From positions 62,001 to 126,000 of the forward strand of contig NZ_RBAK01000008.1 in NCBI RefSeq assembly GCF_003626595.1: a DNA stretch of 64,000 nucleotides. Reading direction: 5' to 3'. Source of the stretch: Micromonospora endolithica. GTDB lineage: Bacteria > Actinomycetota > Actinomycetes > Mycobacteriales > Micromonosporaceae. The notes under the pieces were generated by a model, which saw only the letters and a list, made by a program, of their open reading frames with translations, did not search any database and was not told where the DNA came from. The translations under genes were made by a program, and so were the position numbers. Shown in pieces: positions 1 through 7,660 of the stretch (position 1 is its first letter; every line of letters starts with the position of its first letter).

Positions 1-102
1 CGATTCTACGAGCGGGGCGACTGGCGGCCGACCGGCGAGGAGCGGCAGGACCGGATCGGGCCCGTGTCCGTCCCCCAGCTCCGCTACGAACGACGCCTCT
101 GA
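1..102 (+). CDS. C-terminal end of a GNAT-like N-acetyltransferase (5' truncated)
   Basis: The window opens inside a coding region. Frame 1 reads 33 residues to a TGA at 100-102, beginning RFYERGDWRPTGEER and ending LRYERRL. The pattern F-Y-E-R-x-G-W-x-x-T-G-E is typical of the last beta-strand region of GNAT acetyltransferases, where the Tyr lies near the acetyl-CoA sulphur. The rest of the gene is outside the window, so the substrate cannot be guessed. It converges on the reverse-strand hypothetical gene with one base between their stop codons. Confidence 0.6.
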   Translation, partial: RFYERGDWRPTGEERQDRIGPVSVPQLRYERRL

Positions 103-103
103 C

Positions 104-541
104 TCACTCCGTCGACTCGGCCGCCATGCCGGGCCACCGTTGGTCGATGATCCTCACCAGTTCGGGATCCGCCGCCCGCAGCGCCTCGGTCACCTTCGGG
201 GCGTCGAGGTCGTACAGCGCGTACATCTGCAGGTGATACTCGATCTCCCAGGCGACCGGGCCGGGATGGGCGTCGGCGTGCGCGAGCAGCTCCCGACAGA
301 ACGCGCAGAAGCGGCGCAGCAGGTCGGGATCCAACGGTCGGCTCCCGAGGTGGTCGTACACCAGCGGACCGACCACGTGGGTGTAGTACTCGAACTGGTC
401 CAACACCTGCGGTGGCAGGTCGTCGTCGGTGCCGTACTCGAAGGAGTCGGCGACGAGCCGGGCGATGGTCTCCCGCCCTTCGGGGAAGTAACGCCAGACG
501 AGGTTTCCCTCGACTCCCAGATCCCAGTGCCGACTCGCCAT
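104..541 (-). CDS. Conserved-looking hypothetical protein, 145 aa
   Basis: This acidic soluble protein has no signal peptide or membrane segment, and I do not recognise its family. It is rich in Asp, Glu, Leu and aromatic residues and contains a Cys-Ala-Phe-Cys pair near residues 79-82. The sequence looks helical throughout. The start ATG follows a strong GAGGAGG ribosome site. It lies downstream of cystathionine beta-synthase on the same strand, with 67 nt between them, but a strong hairpin at 567-597 sits in that gap, so co-expression would need readthrough or a separate promoter. Codon use and GC bias agree with a real gene. Confidence 0.75.
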   Translation of the reverse strand: MASRHWDLGVEGNLVWRYFPEGRETIARLVADSFEYGTDDDLPPQVLDQFEYYTHVVGPLVYDHLGSRPLDPDLLRRFCAFCRELLAHADAHPGPVAWEIEYHLQMYALYDLDAPKVTEALRAADPELVRIIDQRWPGMAAESTE

Positions 542-566
542 CCTGCCTCCTCAGCGGTGCTCGAAA

Positions 567-597
567 GGTCCCCCGCCGCCCAGGGCGGCAGGGGACC
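567..597 (-). terminator. GC-rich hairpin after cbs
   Basis: GGTCCCC-c-GCCGCC, a 3-nt loop, then GGCGGC-a-GGGGACC form a stem of about 14 bp with one mismatch. It starts 12 nt past the cbs stop codon in the reverse-strand direction and lies before the next gene. There is no T tract, as is common in high-GC actinobacteria. It could end cbs transcription or reduce readthrough into the 145-aa gene. Confidence 0.65.
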
Positions 598-608
598 GTT
601 CAGACAGT

Positions 609-1979
<1,371 letters not shown>

Positions 1980-2055
1980 GTGGTTGTGCCCTTCTCCTCC
2001 GGCGCCGCCGGAGGCGGCCGGGCAGACGAATACTCGTCGCCCAGCCTACGTGCCG

Positions 2056-2412
2056 TCAGCCCACCACCTGCCCCGGGACGACGGAGCTGCGCCGCGCCTC
2101 CCACTCCAGGAACCGTTCGGTCTCCGACAGCACGCTGCCGGCCAGCCAGGTGACCATGACCGCGTCGTCGGCGAGCCCGAACAGCCCCAGCGGCAGCTCC
2201 GGCAGCAGGTCGACCGGCGACACGATGTAGGCCGTGGCGGCGGTCATCAGCGCCAGCCGCAGCCCTCCGTCGTACTCCCCCCGGGCGGTGGCCCGGATCA
2301 TCCGCGGCAGCGCCGCGACCCGCTTGCCCAGCGACGGGCCGCCGCGTGCCCCGGCCATCAGCGCCCGCGCCAGCGCGGTGAGCGCCGCGCTGCGTTGCAG
2401 TGTCTTCCCCAT
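2056..2412 (-). CDS. YkvA/DUF1232 family membrane protein
   Basis: A 118-aa protein beginning MGKTLQRS. Residues about 50-95 carry the DUF1232 signature: a hydrophobic stretch, YIVSPVDLLPE, then a second hydrophobic run containing LADDAVMVTWL. Members are small inner-membrane proteins of unknown function. The frame stays open far upstream, but upstream residues are low-complexity Arg/Ala/Gly, so I place the start at the ATG at 2412. The gene is divergent from the SGNH hydrolase at 2563, with about 150 nt between starts. Confidence 0.8.
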   Translation of the reverse strand: MGKTLQRSAALTALARALMAGARGGPSLGKRVAALPRMIRATARGEYDGGLRLALMTAATAYIVSPVDLLPELPLGLFGLADDAVMVTWLAGSVLSETERFLEWEARRSSVVPGQVVG

Positions 2413-2550
2413 GCTCTCCAGCCCCTCTCCGTACGCCAGGGTGGCGGGTCCGCGCAAGCCCGGCCGTCCGCTCTGACAGATACCCCGCTGCGTCGTCTTC
2501 CAGGCACCCGAGCGCCGGCACGACGACAGCGGCGTGTCGTGCCGGCGCGA

Positions 2551-2562
2551 TAATGTCGGTTC
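2551..2562 (+). promoter_or_regulatory. -10 box TAATGT giving a leaderless start
   Basis: TAATGT at 2551-2556 is followed by six bases and then the ATG at 2563. This spacing puts the transcription start at or next to the start codon, which implies a leaderless mRNA. There is no purine-rich ribosome site in front of the gene. I see no clear -35 hexamer. Confidence 0.55.
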
Positions 2563-3615
2563 ATGGGGGTCGCTGGTTCCGCCGTCGCAGTTGGTCCGCG
2601 CTGGCAGCGCGTCCGACAGGTCGCCCGCTTCGCGGCGATCGGCACGGGCGCGACCGCCGCCGCCGCCTTCGCCACCGGCGGCGTCCTCCTCGGCCAGGCG
2701 CGCCAGGCCCGCCGGACCATCCCGATGGCCGAGGCCCCGCCACCGCGCTGCGACGGGGTGTACGGCGCGAAGTTCCCCGGGCCGGCGGTGACCATGGTGG
2801 TGCTCGGCGACTCGTCGGCCGCCGGTTACGGGGTGCTCCGCCGGCGGGAGACTCCCGGCGCGCTGCTCGCCACCGGCCTGTCCCGGCGGCTGCAACGGCC
2901 GGTCCGGCTGCACCGGTTCGCCGTGGTCGGCGCGGTCTCCGCCGTGCTGCGCCACCAGGTCGACGCGGCGCTGGAGTGCCAGCCGGACGTGGCGGTGATC
3001 CTGATCGGCGGCAACGACATCACCAACCGCACCCCGCACACACTCGCCGTGCGCTACCAGGTCGACGCGGTCCGGCGGCTGCGCGCCGCCGGCTGCGAGG
3101 TGGTCGTCGGCACCTGCCCGGACCTGGGCGCCATCCAACCGATCCAGCCGCCGCTGCGGTGGCTGGCCCGTCGCTGGAGCCGGCAGCTCGCCGCCGCCCA
3201 GACGGTGGCCATCGTCGAGGCCGGCGGCTGGACGGTCTCCCTGGGCGACCTGCTCGGGCCCCGTTTCGCCGCCGAACCCACCCGGATGTTCGCCTGGGAC
3301 CGGTTCCACCCCTCGGCGGAGGGTTACGCGGTGGCCGCCGCCGCGCTCCTGCCGACCGTGCTGTCCGCCCTCGGCACCGGCCGGGAACGGCGGGCCGCGG
3401 CGGCTCCGGGCGAAGGCGTACGGTCGCTGCCGGAGGCCGCGCAGGAGGCGGCCCGGCACGCCGGCACGGAGGTCAGCGGCGTCCAGGTCCGGGGTCGTGA
3501 CCGCGGCCCCGGGGGCCGGTGGGCGCAGCTGCGCCGCCGGGCCTTCTTCGGTGTCAGCGCCGTCGCCCCGTCCGGCCCGGCCGCCGAGTCACCCACCGTG
3601 GAGGGACTGGCATGA
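2563..3615 (+). CDS. SGNH/GDSL-family hydrolase, copy 1
   Basis: A 350-aa serine esterase/lipase-type protein. An N-terminal hydrophobic stretch (about 20-45) suggests a signal anchor. Block I is VLGDSS with the nucleophile at S84, block III is IGGND at 148-152, and the catalytic Asp-His lies in WDRFHPS about 245. All four SGNH blocks are intact, so it should be active; the natural ester is unknown. The tail after residue 280 is Ala/Arg-rich and not conserved-looking. It overlaps a 23-codon ORF by ATGA and is followed by a paralogue, so the two are probably one transcript. The M. tuberculosis counterpart region also has a GDSL protein near fadA3. Confidence 0.85.
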   Translation: MGVAGSAVAVGPRWQRVRQVARFAAIGTGATAAAAFATGGVLLGQARQARRTIPMAEAPPPRCDGVYGAKFPGPAVTMVVLGDSSAAGYGVLRRRETPGALLATGLSRRLQRPVRLHRFAVVGAVSAVLRHQVDAALECQPDVAVILIGGNDITNRTPHTLAVRYQVDAVRRLRAAGCEVVVGTCPDLGAIQPIQPPLRWLARRWSRQLAAAQTVAIVEAGGWTVSLGDLLGPRFAAEPTRMFAWDRFHPSAEGYAVAAAALLPTVLSALGTGRERRAAAAPGEGVRSLPEAAQEAARHAGTEVSGVQVRGRDRGPGGRWAQLRRRAFFGVSAVAPSGPAAESPTVEGLA

Positions 3616-3683
3616 GTGAGCCGACCACCACCGGGCCGGCGGGTCGTCCCGCCGGCCACGAGCACCTGGAGGCCGCGCCATGA
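3612..3683 (+). CDS. Possible 23-aa leader ORF bridging two hydrolase genes
   Basis: The ATG at 3612 overlaps the stop of the upstream hydrolase (ATGA), and the TGA at 3681-3683 overlaps the ATG of the downstream hydrolase (ATGA again). GTGGAGGGAC sits about 8 nt before its ATG, a good ribosome site. The peptide starts MSEPTTTGPAG and ends EAAP, hydrophilic with no domain. It may only pass ribosomes from one gene to the next. It could also be chance, so I mark it as tentative. Confidence 0.35.
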   Translation: MSEPTTTGPAGRPAGHEHLEAAP

Positions 3684-4483
3684 GCGACTCCCCGTCCCCT
3701 TCGACGATCGCCGGCCGGATGGGCCGCGCGGCGGCCCTCTGGATGGTCGCCGGCACGGTCGGCAGCGCAGCCGTCCTGGCCGGTCAGGCCCTCGCCGCCC
3801 GGCACCGCCGTTACGCGCAACCCGAACTGGGCCTGGCCCTGCGGGCCACGGTCGGCCGGGCCGGCGCGCCCCCGCTGCGGCTGGTGCTGCTGGGCGACTC
3901 GTCGGCCCTCGGCGTCGGCGTCGACCGGCTCGACCACACCATCGGCGGGCAGTTGGCCAACCTGCTCGCCGACGGCCCCACCGGCCGGCAGGTGCACCTG
4001 TCCAGCGTCGGCGTCTCCGGCTCCCGCTCGACCGACCTGGCCACCCAGGTTGCCCGGGCGTTGCTCGGCGACCGCCCCGACGTGGCGGTGATCCTGATCG
4101 GCGCCAACGACGCCACCACGTTGCGCCGGCCCGGCGACGCCGCCGCGTACCTCGGCTCGGCCGTGCACCGGCTGCGCGAGGCGCGGGTCGAGGTCGTCGT
4201 CGGCACCTGCCCCGACCTCGGCGCGGTCCGGGCGATCGCGCCGCCCCTGCGGCATGTGGTCGGCTGGTCCGGGCGGCGCGTCGCCCGGGCGCAGACCGCC
4301 GCGGTGCTCGACGCGGGCGGCACCGTGGTCGACCTGGGCACCGAGACCGGGCCGGTCTTCCGCGCCGACGCCGGGACCCTCTGCCACGACGGCTTCCACC
4401 CCTCCGCCGACGGCTACCGGGTGTGGGCGCACGCGTTGCTGCCCGCGGTGGCCGCCGCCGCGGCGGTCGCCCAACGGCATTGA
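3680..4483 (+). CDS. SGNH/GDSL-family hydrolase, copy 2
   Basis: A 267-aa paralogue of the preceding gene. A signal anchor at about 17-40 precedes block I, LLGDSSALGVG, with nucleophile S74. Block III is IGANDAT, and the catalytic dyad lies in HDGFHPSADGY near residue 240. It keeps the same core but lacks the long variable tail of copy 1. GGAGG precedes the ATG at the usual distance. Conserved sections shared with copy 1, such as VVVGTCPDLGA, indicate a tandem duplication. Predicted role: extracytoplasmic esterase of unknown substrate. Confidence 0.85.
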   Translation: MSDSPSPSTIAGRMGRAAALWMVAGTVGSAAVLAGQALAARHRRYAQPELGLALRATVGRAGAPPLRLVLLGDSSALGVGVDRLDHTIGGQLANLLADGPTGRQVHLSSVGVSGSRSTDLATQVARALLGDRPDVAVILIGANDATTLRRPGDAAAYLGSAVHRLREARVEVVVGTCPDLGAVRAIAPPLRHVVGWSGRRVARAQTAAVLDAGGTVVDLGTETGPVFRADAGTLCHDGFHPSADGYRVWAHALLPAVAAAAAVAQRH

Positions 4484-4580
4484 CCACGGAGTACGCCCCA
4501 CCCTGCCGCGCCCGCCGCGCGGGCCCCGCCGCGCCCGCCGCGCGCGCCGCGCCCGCCGGGCGCGCCCGCCCCGCTGCGCG
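4484..4580. repeat. Degenerate GC-rich tandem tract
   Basis: About 80 bases built from recurring CGCGCCCGCCG-like words, lying between the second hydrolase and a long inverted repeat. It is nearly free of A and T and has no plausible ORF. A similar tract occurs beside the related inverted repeat near 51586-51660. Confidence 0.5.
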
Positions 4581-4581
4581 G

Positions 4582-4662
4582 GCAAGATCGCGCTCGATCC
4601 CTGATGTAGTGGCATCGAGGGACGACGGAGGCCACTACTTCCGGGATCGAGCGTGATCATCG
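4582..4662. repeat. Inverted repeat, GATCGCGCTC/GTAGTGGC family, copy 1
   Basis: Two arms of about 34 nt. The left arm is 4582-4615 and contains GATCGCGCTCGATCCC and GTAGTGGC; the right arm is its near reverse complement and ends at 4662, around a 16-nt loop. The same element is found at 51505-51585, and a fragment lies at 16955-16965. It is intergenic and has no ORF. It may be a REP- or MITE-like unit, or part of a terminator for the hydrolase pair. Confidence 0.75.
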
Positions 4663-4722
4663 ACGTCTCGGGGTGACATTTCCCGCCGGCGGCGCGTCTT
4701 CCGGGCGATGTTACCGGCGGGT

Positions 4723-4734
4723 TAACGTTGGTTC
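4723..4734 (+). promoter_or_regulatory. -10 box TAACGT, leaderless start for the thiolase
   Basis: TAACGT at 4723-4728 lies exactly six bases before the ATG at 4735. No ribosome site is present, so a leaderless transcript is predicted. Confidence 0.55.
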
Positions 4735-5997
4735 ATGCCGACCGAGTCGTCCCGCGACGCCGTCATCGTCGCCACCGCCCGCTCCCCCATCGGCCGGGCG
4801 CACAAGGGGTCCCTGCGCGACGTCCGCCCGGACGATCTCGCCGCGACCATCGTGCGGGCCGCCCTCGACAAGATCCCGCAGCTCGACCCGACGGAGATCG
4901 ACGACCTCTACCTGGGTTGTGGCCTGCCCGGTGGCGAGCAGGGCTTCAACATGGCCCGGGTGGTCGCCACCCTGATGGGCCTCGACGGTCTGCCGGGTGC
5001 CACGCTGACCCGCTACTGCGCCTCGTCGTTGCAGACCACCCGGATGGCCATGCACGCGATCCGGGCCGGCGAGGGCGACGTGTTCGTCTCCGCCGGTGTG
5101 GAGACCGTCTCGCGGTACGCCCGGGGCAACTCCGACGGTCTGCCCCCGGAGGCGCAGGCGCTGGTCGGCGGCGGCTGGGAGAACCCGCGCTTCGCCGCCG
5201 CCCGCGAGCGGTCCGCCCGCCGGGCGCAGGGTGGGGCCGAGGTGTGGTCCGACCCGCGGGAGGCCGGCGAGCTGCCGGACATCTACCTGACCATGGGCCA
5301 GACCGCCGAGAACCTGGCCCAGGCGTACGACGTGAGCCGCGCCGACATGGACGAGTTCGGCGTACGCAGCCAGAACCTCGCCGAGAAGGCGATCGCCGAC
5401 GGCTTCTGGGCCCGGGAGATCACCCCGGTCACCACGCCGGACGGCACCGTGGTCGGCACCGACGACGGCCCGCGGGCCGGGGTGACCCTGGAGGGGGTCG
5501 CCGGGCTCAAGCCGGTGTTCCGTCCGGACGGCCGGATCACCGCCGGCAACTGCTGCCCGCTCAACGACGGGGCCGCCGCCGTGGTGGTGATGAGCGCCCA
5601 GCGGGCCCGTGACCTGGGCCTGACCCCGCTGGCCCGGATCGTCTCCACCGGCGTGACCGCGCTCTCCCCGGAGATCATGGGCCTCGGCCCGGTCGAGGCC
5701 TCCAAGCAGGCGCTCAAGCGGGCCGGCATGACCATCGACGACGTGGATCTCGTGGAGATCAACGAGGCGTTCGCCGCCCAGGTGATCCCCTCCTACCGGC
5801 AGCTCGGCATCCCGGAGGAGAAGCTGAACGTGATGGGCGGGGCGATCGCGATCGGCCACCCCTTCGGCATGACCGGCGCCCGGATCACCGGCACCCTGCT
5901 CAACGCCCTCGACTGGCACGACAAGACCATCGGTCTGGAGACCATGTGCGTCGGCGGCGGTCAGGGCATGGCCATGGTGCTCGAGCGGCTGAGCTGA
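4735..5997 (+). CDS. Thiolase (acetyl-CoA C-acyltransferase family)
   Basis: A 420-aa cytoplasmic enzyme of fatty acid oxidation or acetoacetyl-CoA formation. The acyl-accepting nucleophile is C95 in RYCASSLQ. The catalytic His is H375 in AIGHPFGMTG, and the second Cys is C405 in CVGGGQGMAM. All three catalytic positions are intact. A glycine/arginine-rich loop around 140-185 makes it slightly longer than typical 390-400 aa thiolases. Direction (degradative or biosynthetic) cannot be decided from sequence. Proximity to cbs and a GDSL hydrolase parallels the fadA3 region of M. tuberculosis. Confidence 0.9.
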   Translation: MPTESSRDAVIVATARSPIGRAHKGSLRDVRPDDLAATIVRAALDKIPQLDPTEIDDLYLGCGLPGGEQGFNMARVVATLMGLDGLPGATLTRYCASSLQTTRMAMHAIRAGEGDVFVSAGVETVSRYARGNSDGLPPEAQALVGGGWENPRFAAARERSARRAQGGAEVWSDPREAGELPDIYLTMGQTAENLAQAYDVSRADMDEFGVRSQNLAEKAIADGFWAREITPVTTPDGTVVGTDDGPRAGVTLEGVAGLKPVFRPDGRITAGNCCPLNDGAAAVVVMSAQRARDLGLTPLARIVSTGVTALSPEIMGLGPVEASKQALKRAGMTIDDVDLVEINEAFAAQVIPSYRQLGIPEEKLNVMGGAIAIGHPFGMTGARITGTLLNALDWHDKTIGLETMCVGGGQGMAMVLERLS

Positions 5998-6005
5998 CAC
6001 CCGTA

Positions 6006-6045
6006 CGACGGCCCGCCCACCCGGCACCGGGTCGGCGGGCCGTCG
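6006..6045. terminator. Strong bidirectional hairpin after the thiolase
   Basis: CGACGGCCCGCC and its exact complement GGCGGGCCGTCG enclose an inner ACCCGG/CCGGGT stem. The hairpin begins 8 nt past the thiolase stop and ends 20 nt from the stop of the convergent reverse-strand gene, so it probably serves both. Confidence 0.8.
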
Positions 6046-6065
6046 CGTACCCGGACCGGGGTCGG

Positions 6066-6395
6066 TCAGAGCGCCGTGCGGGTGGCGGTGACCTCGGCGG
6101 TGGCCCGGGCCAGCACCTCGGCGGACGGGCCGGCCGCCATCAGGTCGGCGGCGATCACCCGGAGCTGGTCGGGCAGGGCGAGGTCGTTGTCGAGCCGGGG
6201 AACGGTACGGCGTGGTTGGCCCTCGGCGTCGGCGGCCAGGTTGGCGATCTCCTGGACCAGCCGGTGCACCAGATCCGCCCGCGACACGTTCCCGGTCGCG
6301 GCGGGCGCCGCCCACCGCGGCTGCTGCCAGTGCCCCACCTGCCGCACGAGCAGCTCCACCGCCCGCCCGAGTTCCCCGCCCCACCCCAACCCCAC
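6066..6395 (-). CDS. Hypothetical protein, 109 aa
   Basis: This small, probably helical soluble protein begins with GTG. It starts glycine-rich, then runs through a Val/Leu/Gln helix, a central DLVHRLVQEIANLAA helix and an Ala-rich C-terminus. No catalytic motif is visible and I do not recognise the family. The C-terminal part has the third-position GC bias of a true gene. The exact start is uncertain: no ribosome site precedes the GTG. Confidence 0.6.
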   Translation of the reverse strand: MGLGWGGELGRAVELLVRQVGHWQQPRWAAPAATGNVSRADLVHRLVQEIANLAADAEGQPRRTVPRLDNDLALPDQLRVIAADLMAAGPSAEVLARATAEVTATRTAL

Positions 6396-6428
6396 CCCCG
6401 CAGTCTACGGATCCACCCCCCCAACTGC

Positions 6429-6489
6429 GTTGATCATGGGGTTGACGGGTGGATTCGTGATCAACTCGCCCGTCAACCCCATGATCAAC
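6429..6489. repeat. Perfect 21-bp inverted repeat, GTTGATCA family, copy 1
   Basis: The arms at 6429-6449 and 6469-6489 are exact reverse complements, each opening with GTTGATCATGGGG. The 19-nt loop itself contains GTGATCAAC. It lies between two reverse-strand genes, downstream of the Bax-inhibitor gene. A related but imperfect element lies at 31927-31987. It is far longer than needed for a repressor site and may be a mobile palindrome or a terminator. Confidence 0.8.
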
Positions 6490-6575
6490 ACGGGTGCGGG
6501 TGGAGTGGGACGGGACGGCGCCCGTCCCCTGGGTGGGGCCGGGCGCCGCTTGGGATGGGTGCTGTCGGGGACTTG

Positions 6576-7391
6576 TCAGTCGTCGCCCTGGAAGTAGCTC
6601 AGCAGGCGCAGGATCTCGATGTAGAGCCAGACCAGGCTGACCAGGATGCCGAAGGCGGCGACCCAGGAGTAGCGCTGCGGCAGCCCCATCCGGACCCCGT
6701 CCTCGACCTCCTTGAAGCTGAGCACGAAGCTCAGCGAGGCCACCACGATGCAGACCAGGCTGAAACCGATGGCCAGCGGGCTGCCGTCGCGCAGACCGGT
6801 GTTGACGCCGAACAGTGCCAGCACCAGGTTGATCAGCATGACGGCGAACAGGCCCGCCATCACGGCGATCATGCCCTTGACGAACGCCGGCGTGGCCCGG
6901 ATGACCTTCGCCCGGTAGAGCACCGCCATCAGGAAGAACACGCCGAACGTGGCGGTCACCGCCTGGAGCACGATGCCGTCGTAGAGCGACTCGAAGAACT
7001 TGCTGACCATGCCGACGAAGACGCCCTCGACGACGGCGTACGCGACGACCAGCGCCGGGTTCGCCATCCGGGAGAACGAGATGATCAGGCCGAGCACCAG
7101 ACCGACCACCGCCGCGCCGATCCAGGCCGCGCCGAGCAGCGCGTCCGGGACCAGGACCCAGGCGGCCGCGGCGGAGATGCCGAGGATGCCGAGGAGAGTG
7201 ACCGTCTTGACCACCACGTCGTCGACCGACATGGTGTTGACGGCCGGCGGAGCAGCCGGGTAGCCGGCCTCCGTCGGGTACTGCTGGGGGTAGCCGGGCT
7301 GTCCGTACGGCCCGGTCGGGGCGTACCCGGCGGAGCGCTCCCGCTCGGCCGCCTGGCCGAGCCGGGCGAGCACCGGGTTCGAAGTCTTCAC
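6576..7391 (-). CDS. Bax inhibitor-1/YccA family membrane protein
   Basis: A 271-aa integral membrane protein. The first ~65 residues are cytoplasmic, with Pro/Tyr/Gly-rich sequence such as GPYGQPGYPQQYP. Seven hydrophobic segments follow, about 78 to 262, including FGVFFLMAVLYRAKV and IGFSLVCIVVASLSFVLSF. The tail is acidic (FQGDD). This matches the actinobacterial Bax inhibitor-1 group. Relatives leak Ca2+ or respond to stress, but bacterial function is poorly known. It reads alone on the reverse strand, with the leucine tRNA upstream on the same strand. Confidence 0.85.
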   Translation of the reverse strand: MKTSNPVLARLGQAAERERSAGYAPTGPYGQPGYPQQYPTEAGYPAAPPAVNTMSVDDVVVKTVTLLGILGISAAAAWVLVPDALLGAAWIGAAVVGLVLGLIISFSRMANPALVVAYAVVEGVFVGMVSKFFESLYDGIVLQAVTATFGVFFLMAVLYRAKVIRATPAFVKGMIAVMAGLFAVMLINLVLALFGVNTGLRDGSPLAIGFSLVCIVVASLSFVLSFKEVEDGVRMGLPQRYSWVAAFGILVSLVWLYIEILRLLSYFQGDD

Positions 7392-7485
7392 TGTCAGGCC
7401 TCCCTCAGGGGGTCATTGCACGTCACGTGCAGGTCAAGAGTAGACGGCGAAGCCACGTCCGTGGAGATCACCAGGCGGAAAGCGG

Positions 7486-7569
7486 TGGTGCCCGGGGCGG
7501 GGGTCGAACCCGCACGCCTTGCGGCAGCCGCTTTTAAGGCGGCCGTGTCTGCCGTTCCACCACCCGGGC
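7486..7569 (-). tRNA. tRNA-Leu, anticodon UAA (bldA type)
   Basis: Read on the reverse strand, the acceptor arms GCCCGGG and CCCGGGC pair perfectly, the discriminator base is A, and CCA is encoded (7486-7488). The anticodon stem GCCGC/GCGGC holds the loop CTTAAAA, giving anticodon TAA, which reads the leucine codon UUA. A long variable arm (TGCCGCAAGGCG region) fits the class II leucine type, and GGTTCGAC marks the T loop. UUA is rare at this GC content. In Streptomyces the equivalent tRNA, bldA, controls development and secondary metabolism by limiting UUA translation. Confidence 0.95.
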
Positions 7570-7647
7570 GGGTGAGGCGCACGCACGGTGCAGTGCCACC
7601 GTAGCGGGTCGGCCGTGACCCGGCGTACCCCGTGGCGGTGCCGGCAC

Positions 7648-7660
7648 TAGGGTCGATGCC
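7648..7660 (+). promoter_or_regulatory. -10 box TAGGGT, leaderless start
   Basis: TAGGGT at 7648-7653 is seven bases before the GTG at 7661. There is no ribosome site, so a leaderless mRNA is likely. Confidence 0.5.
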
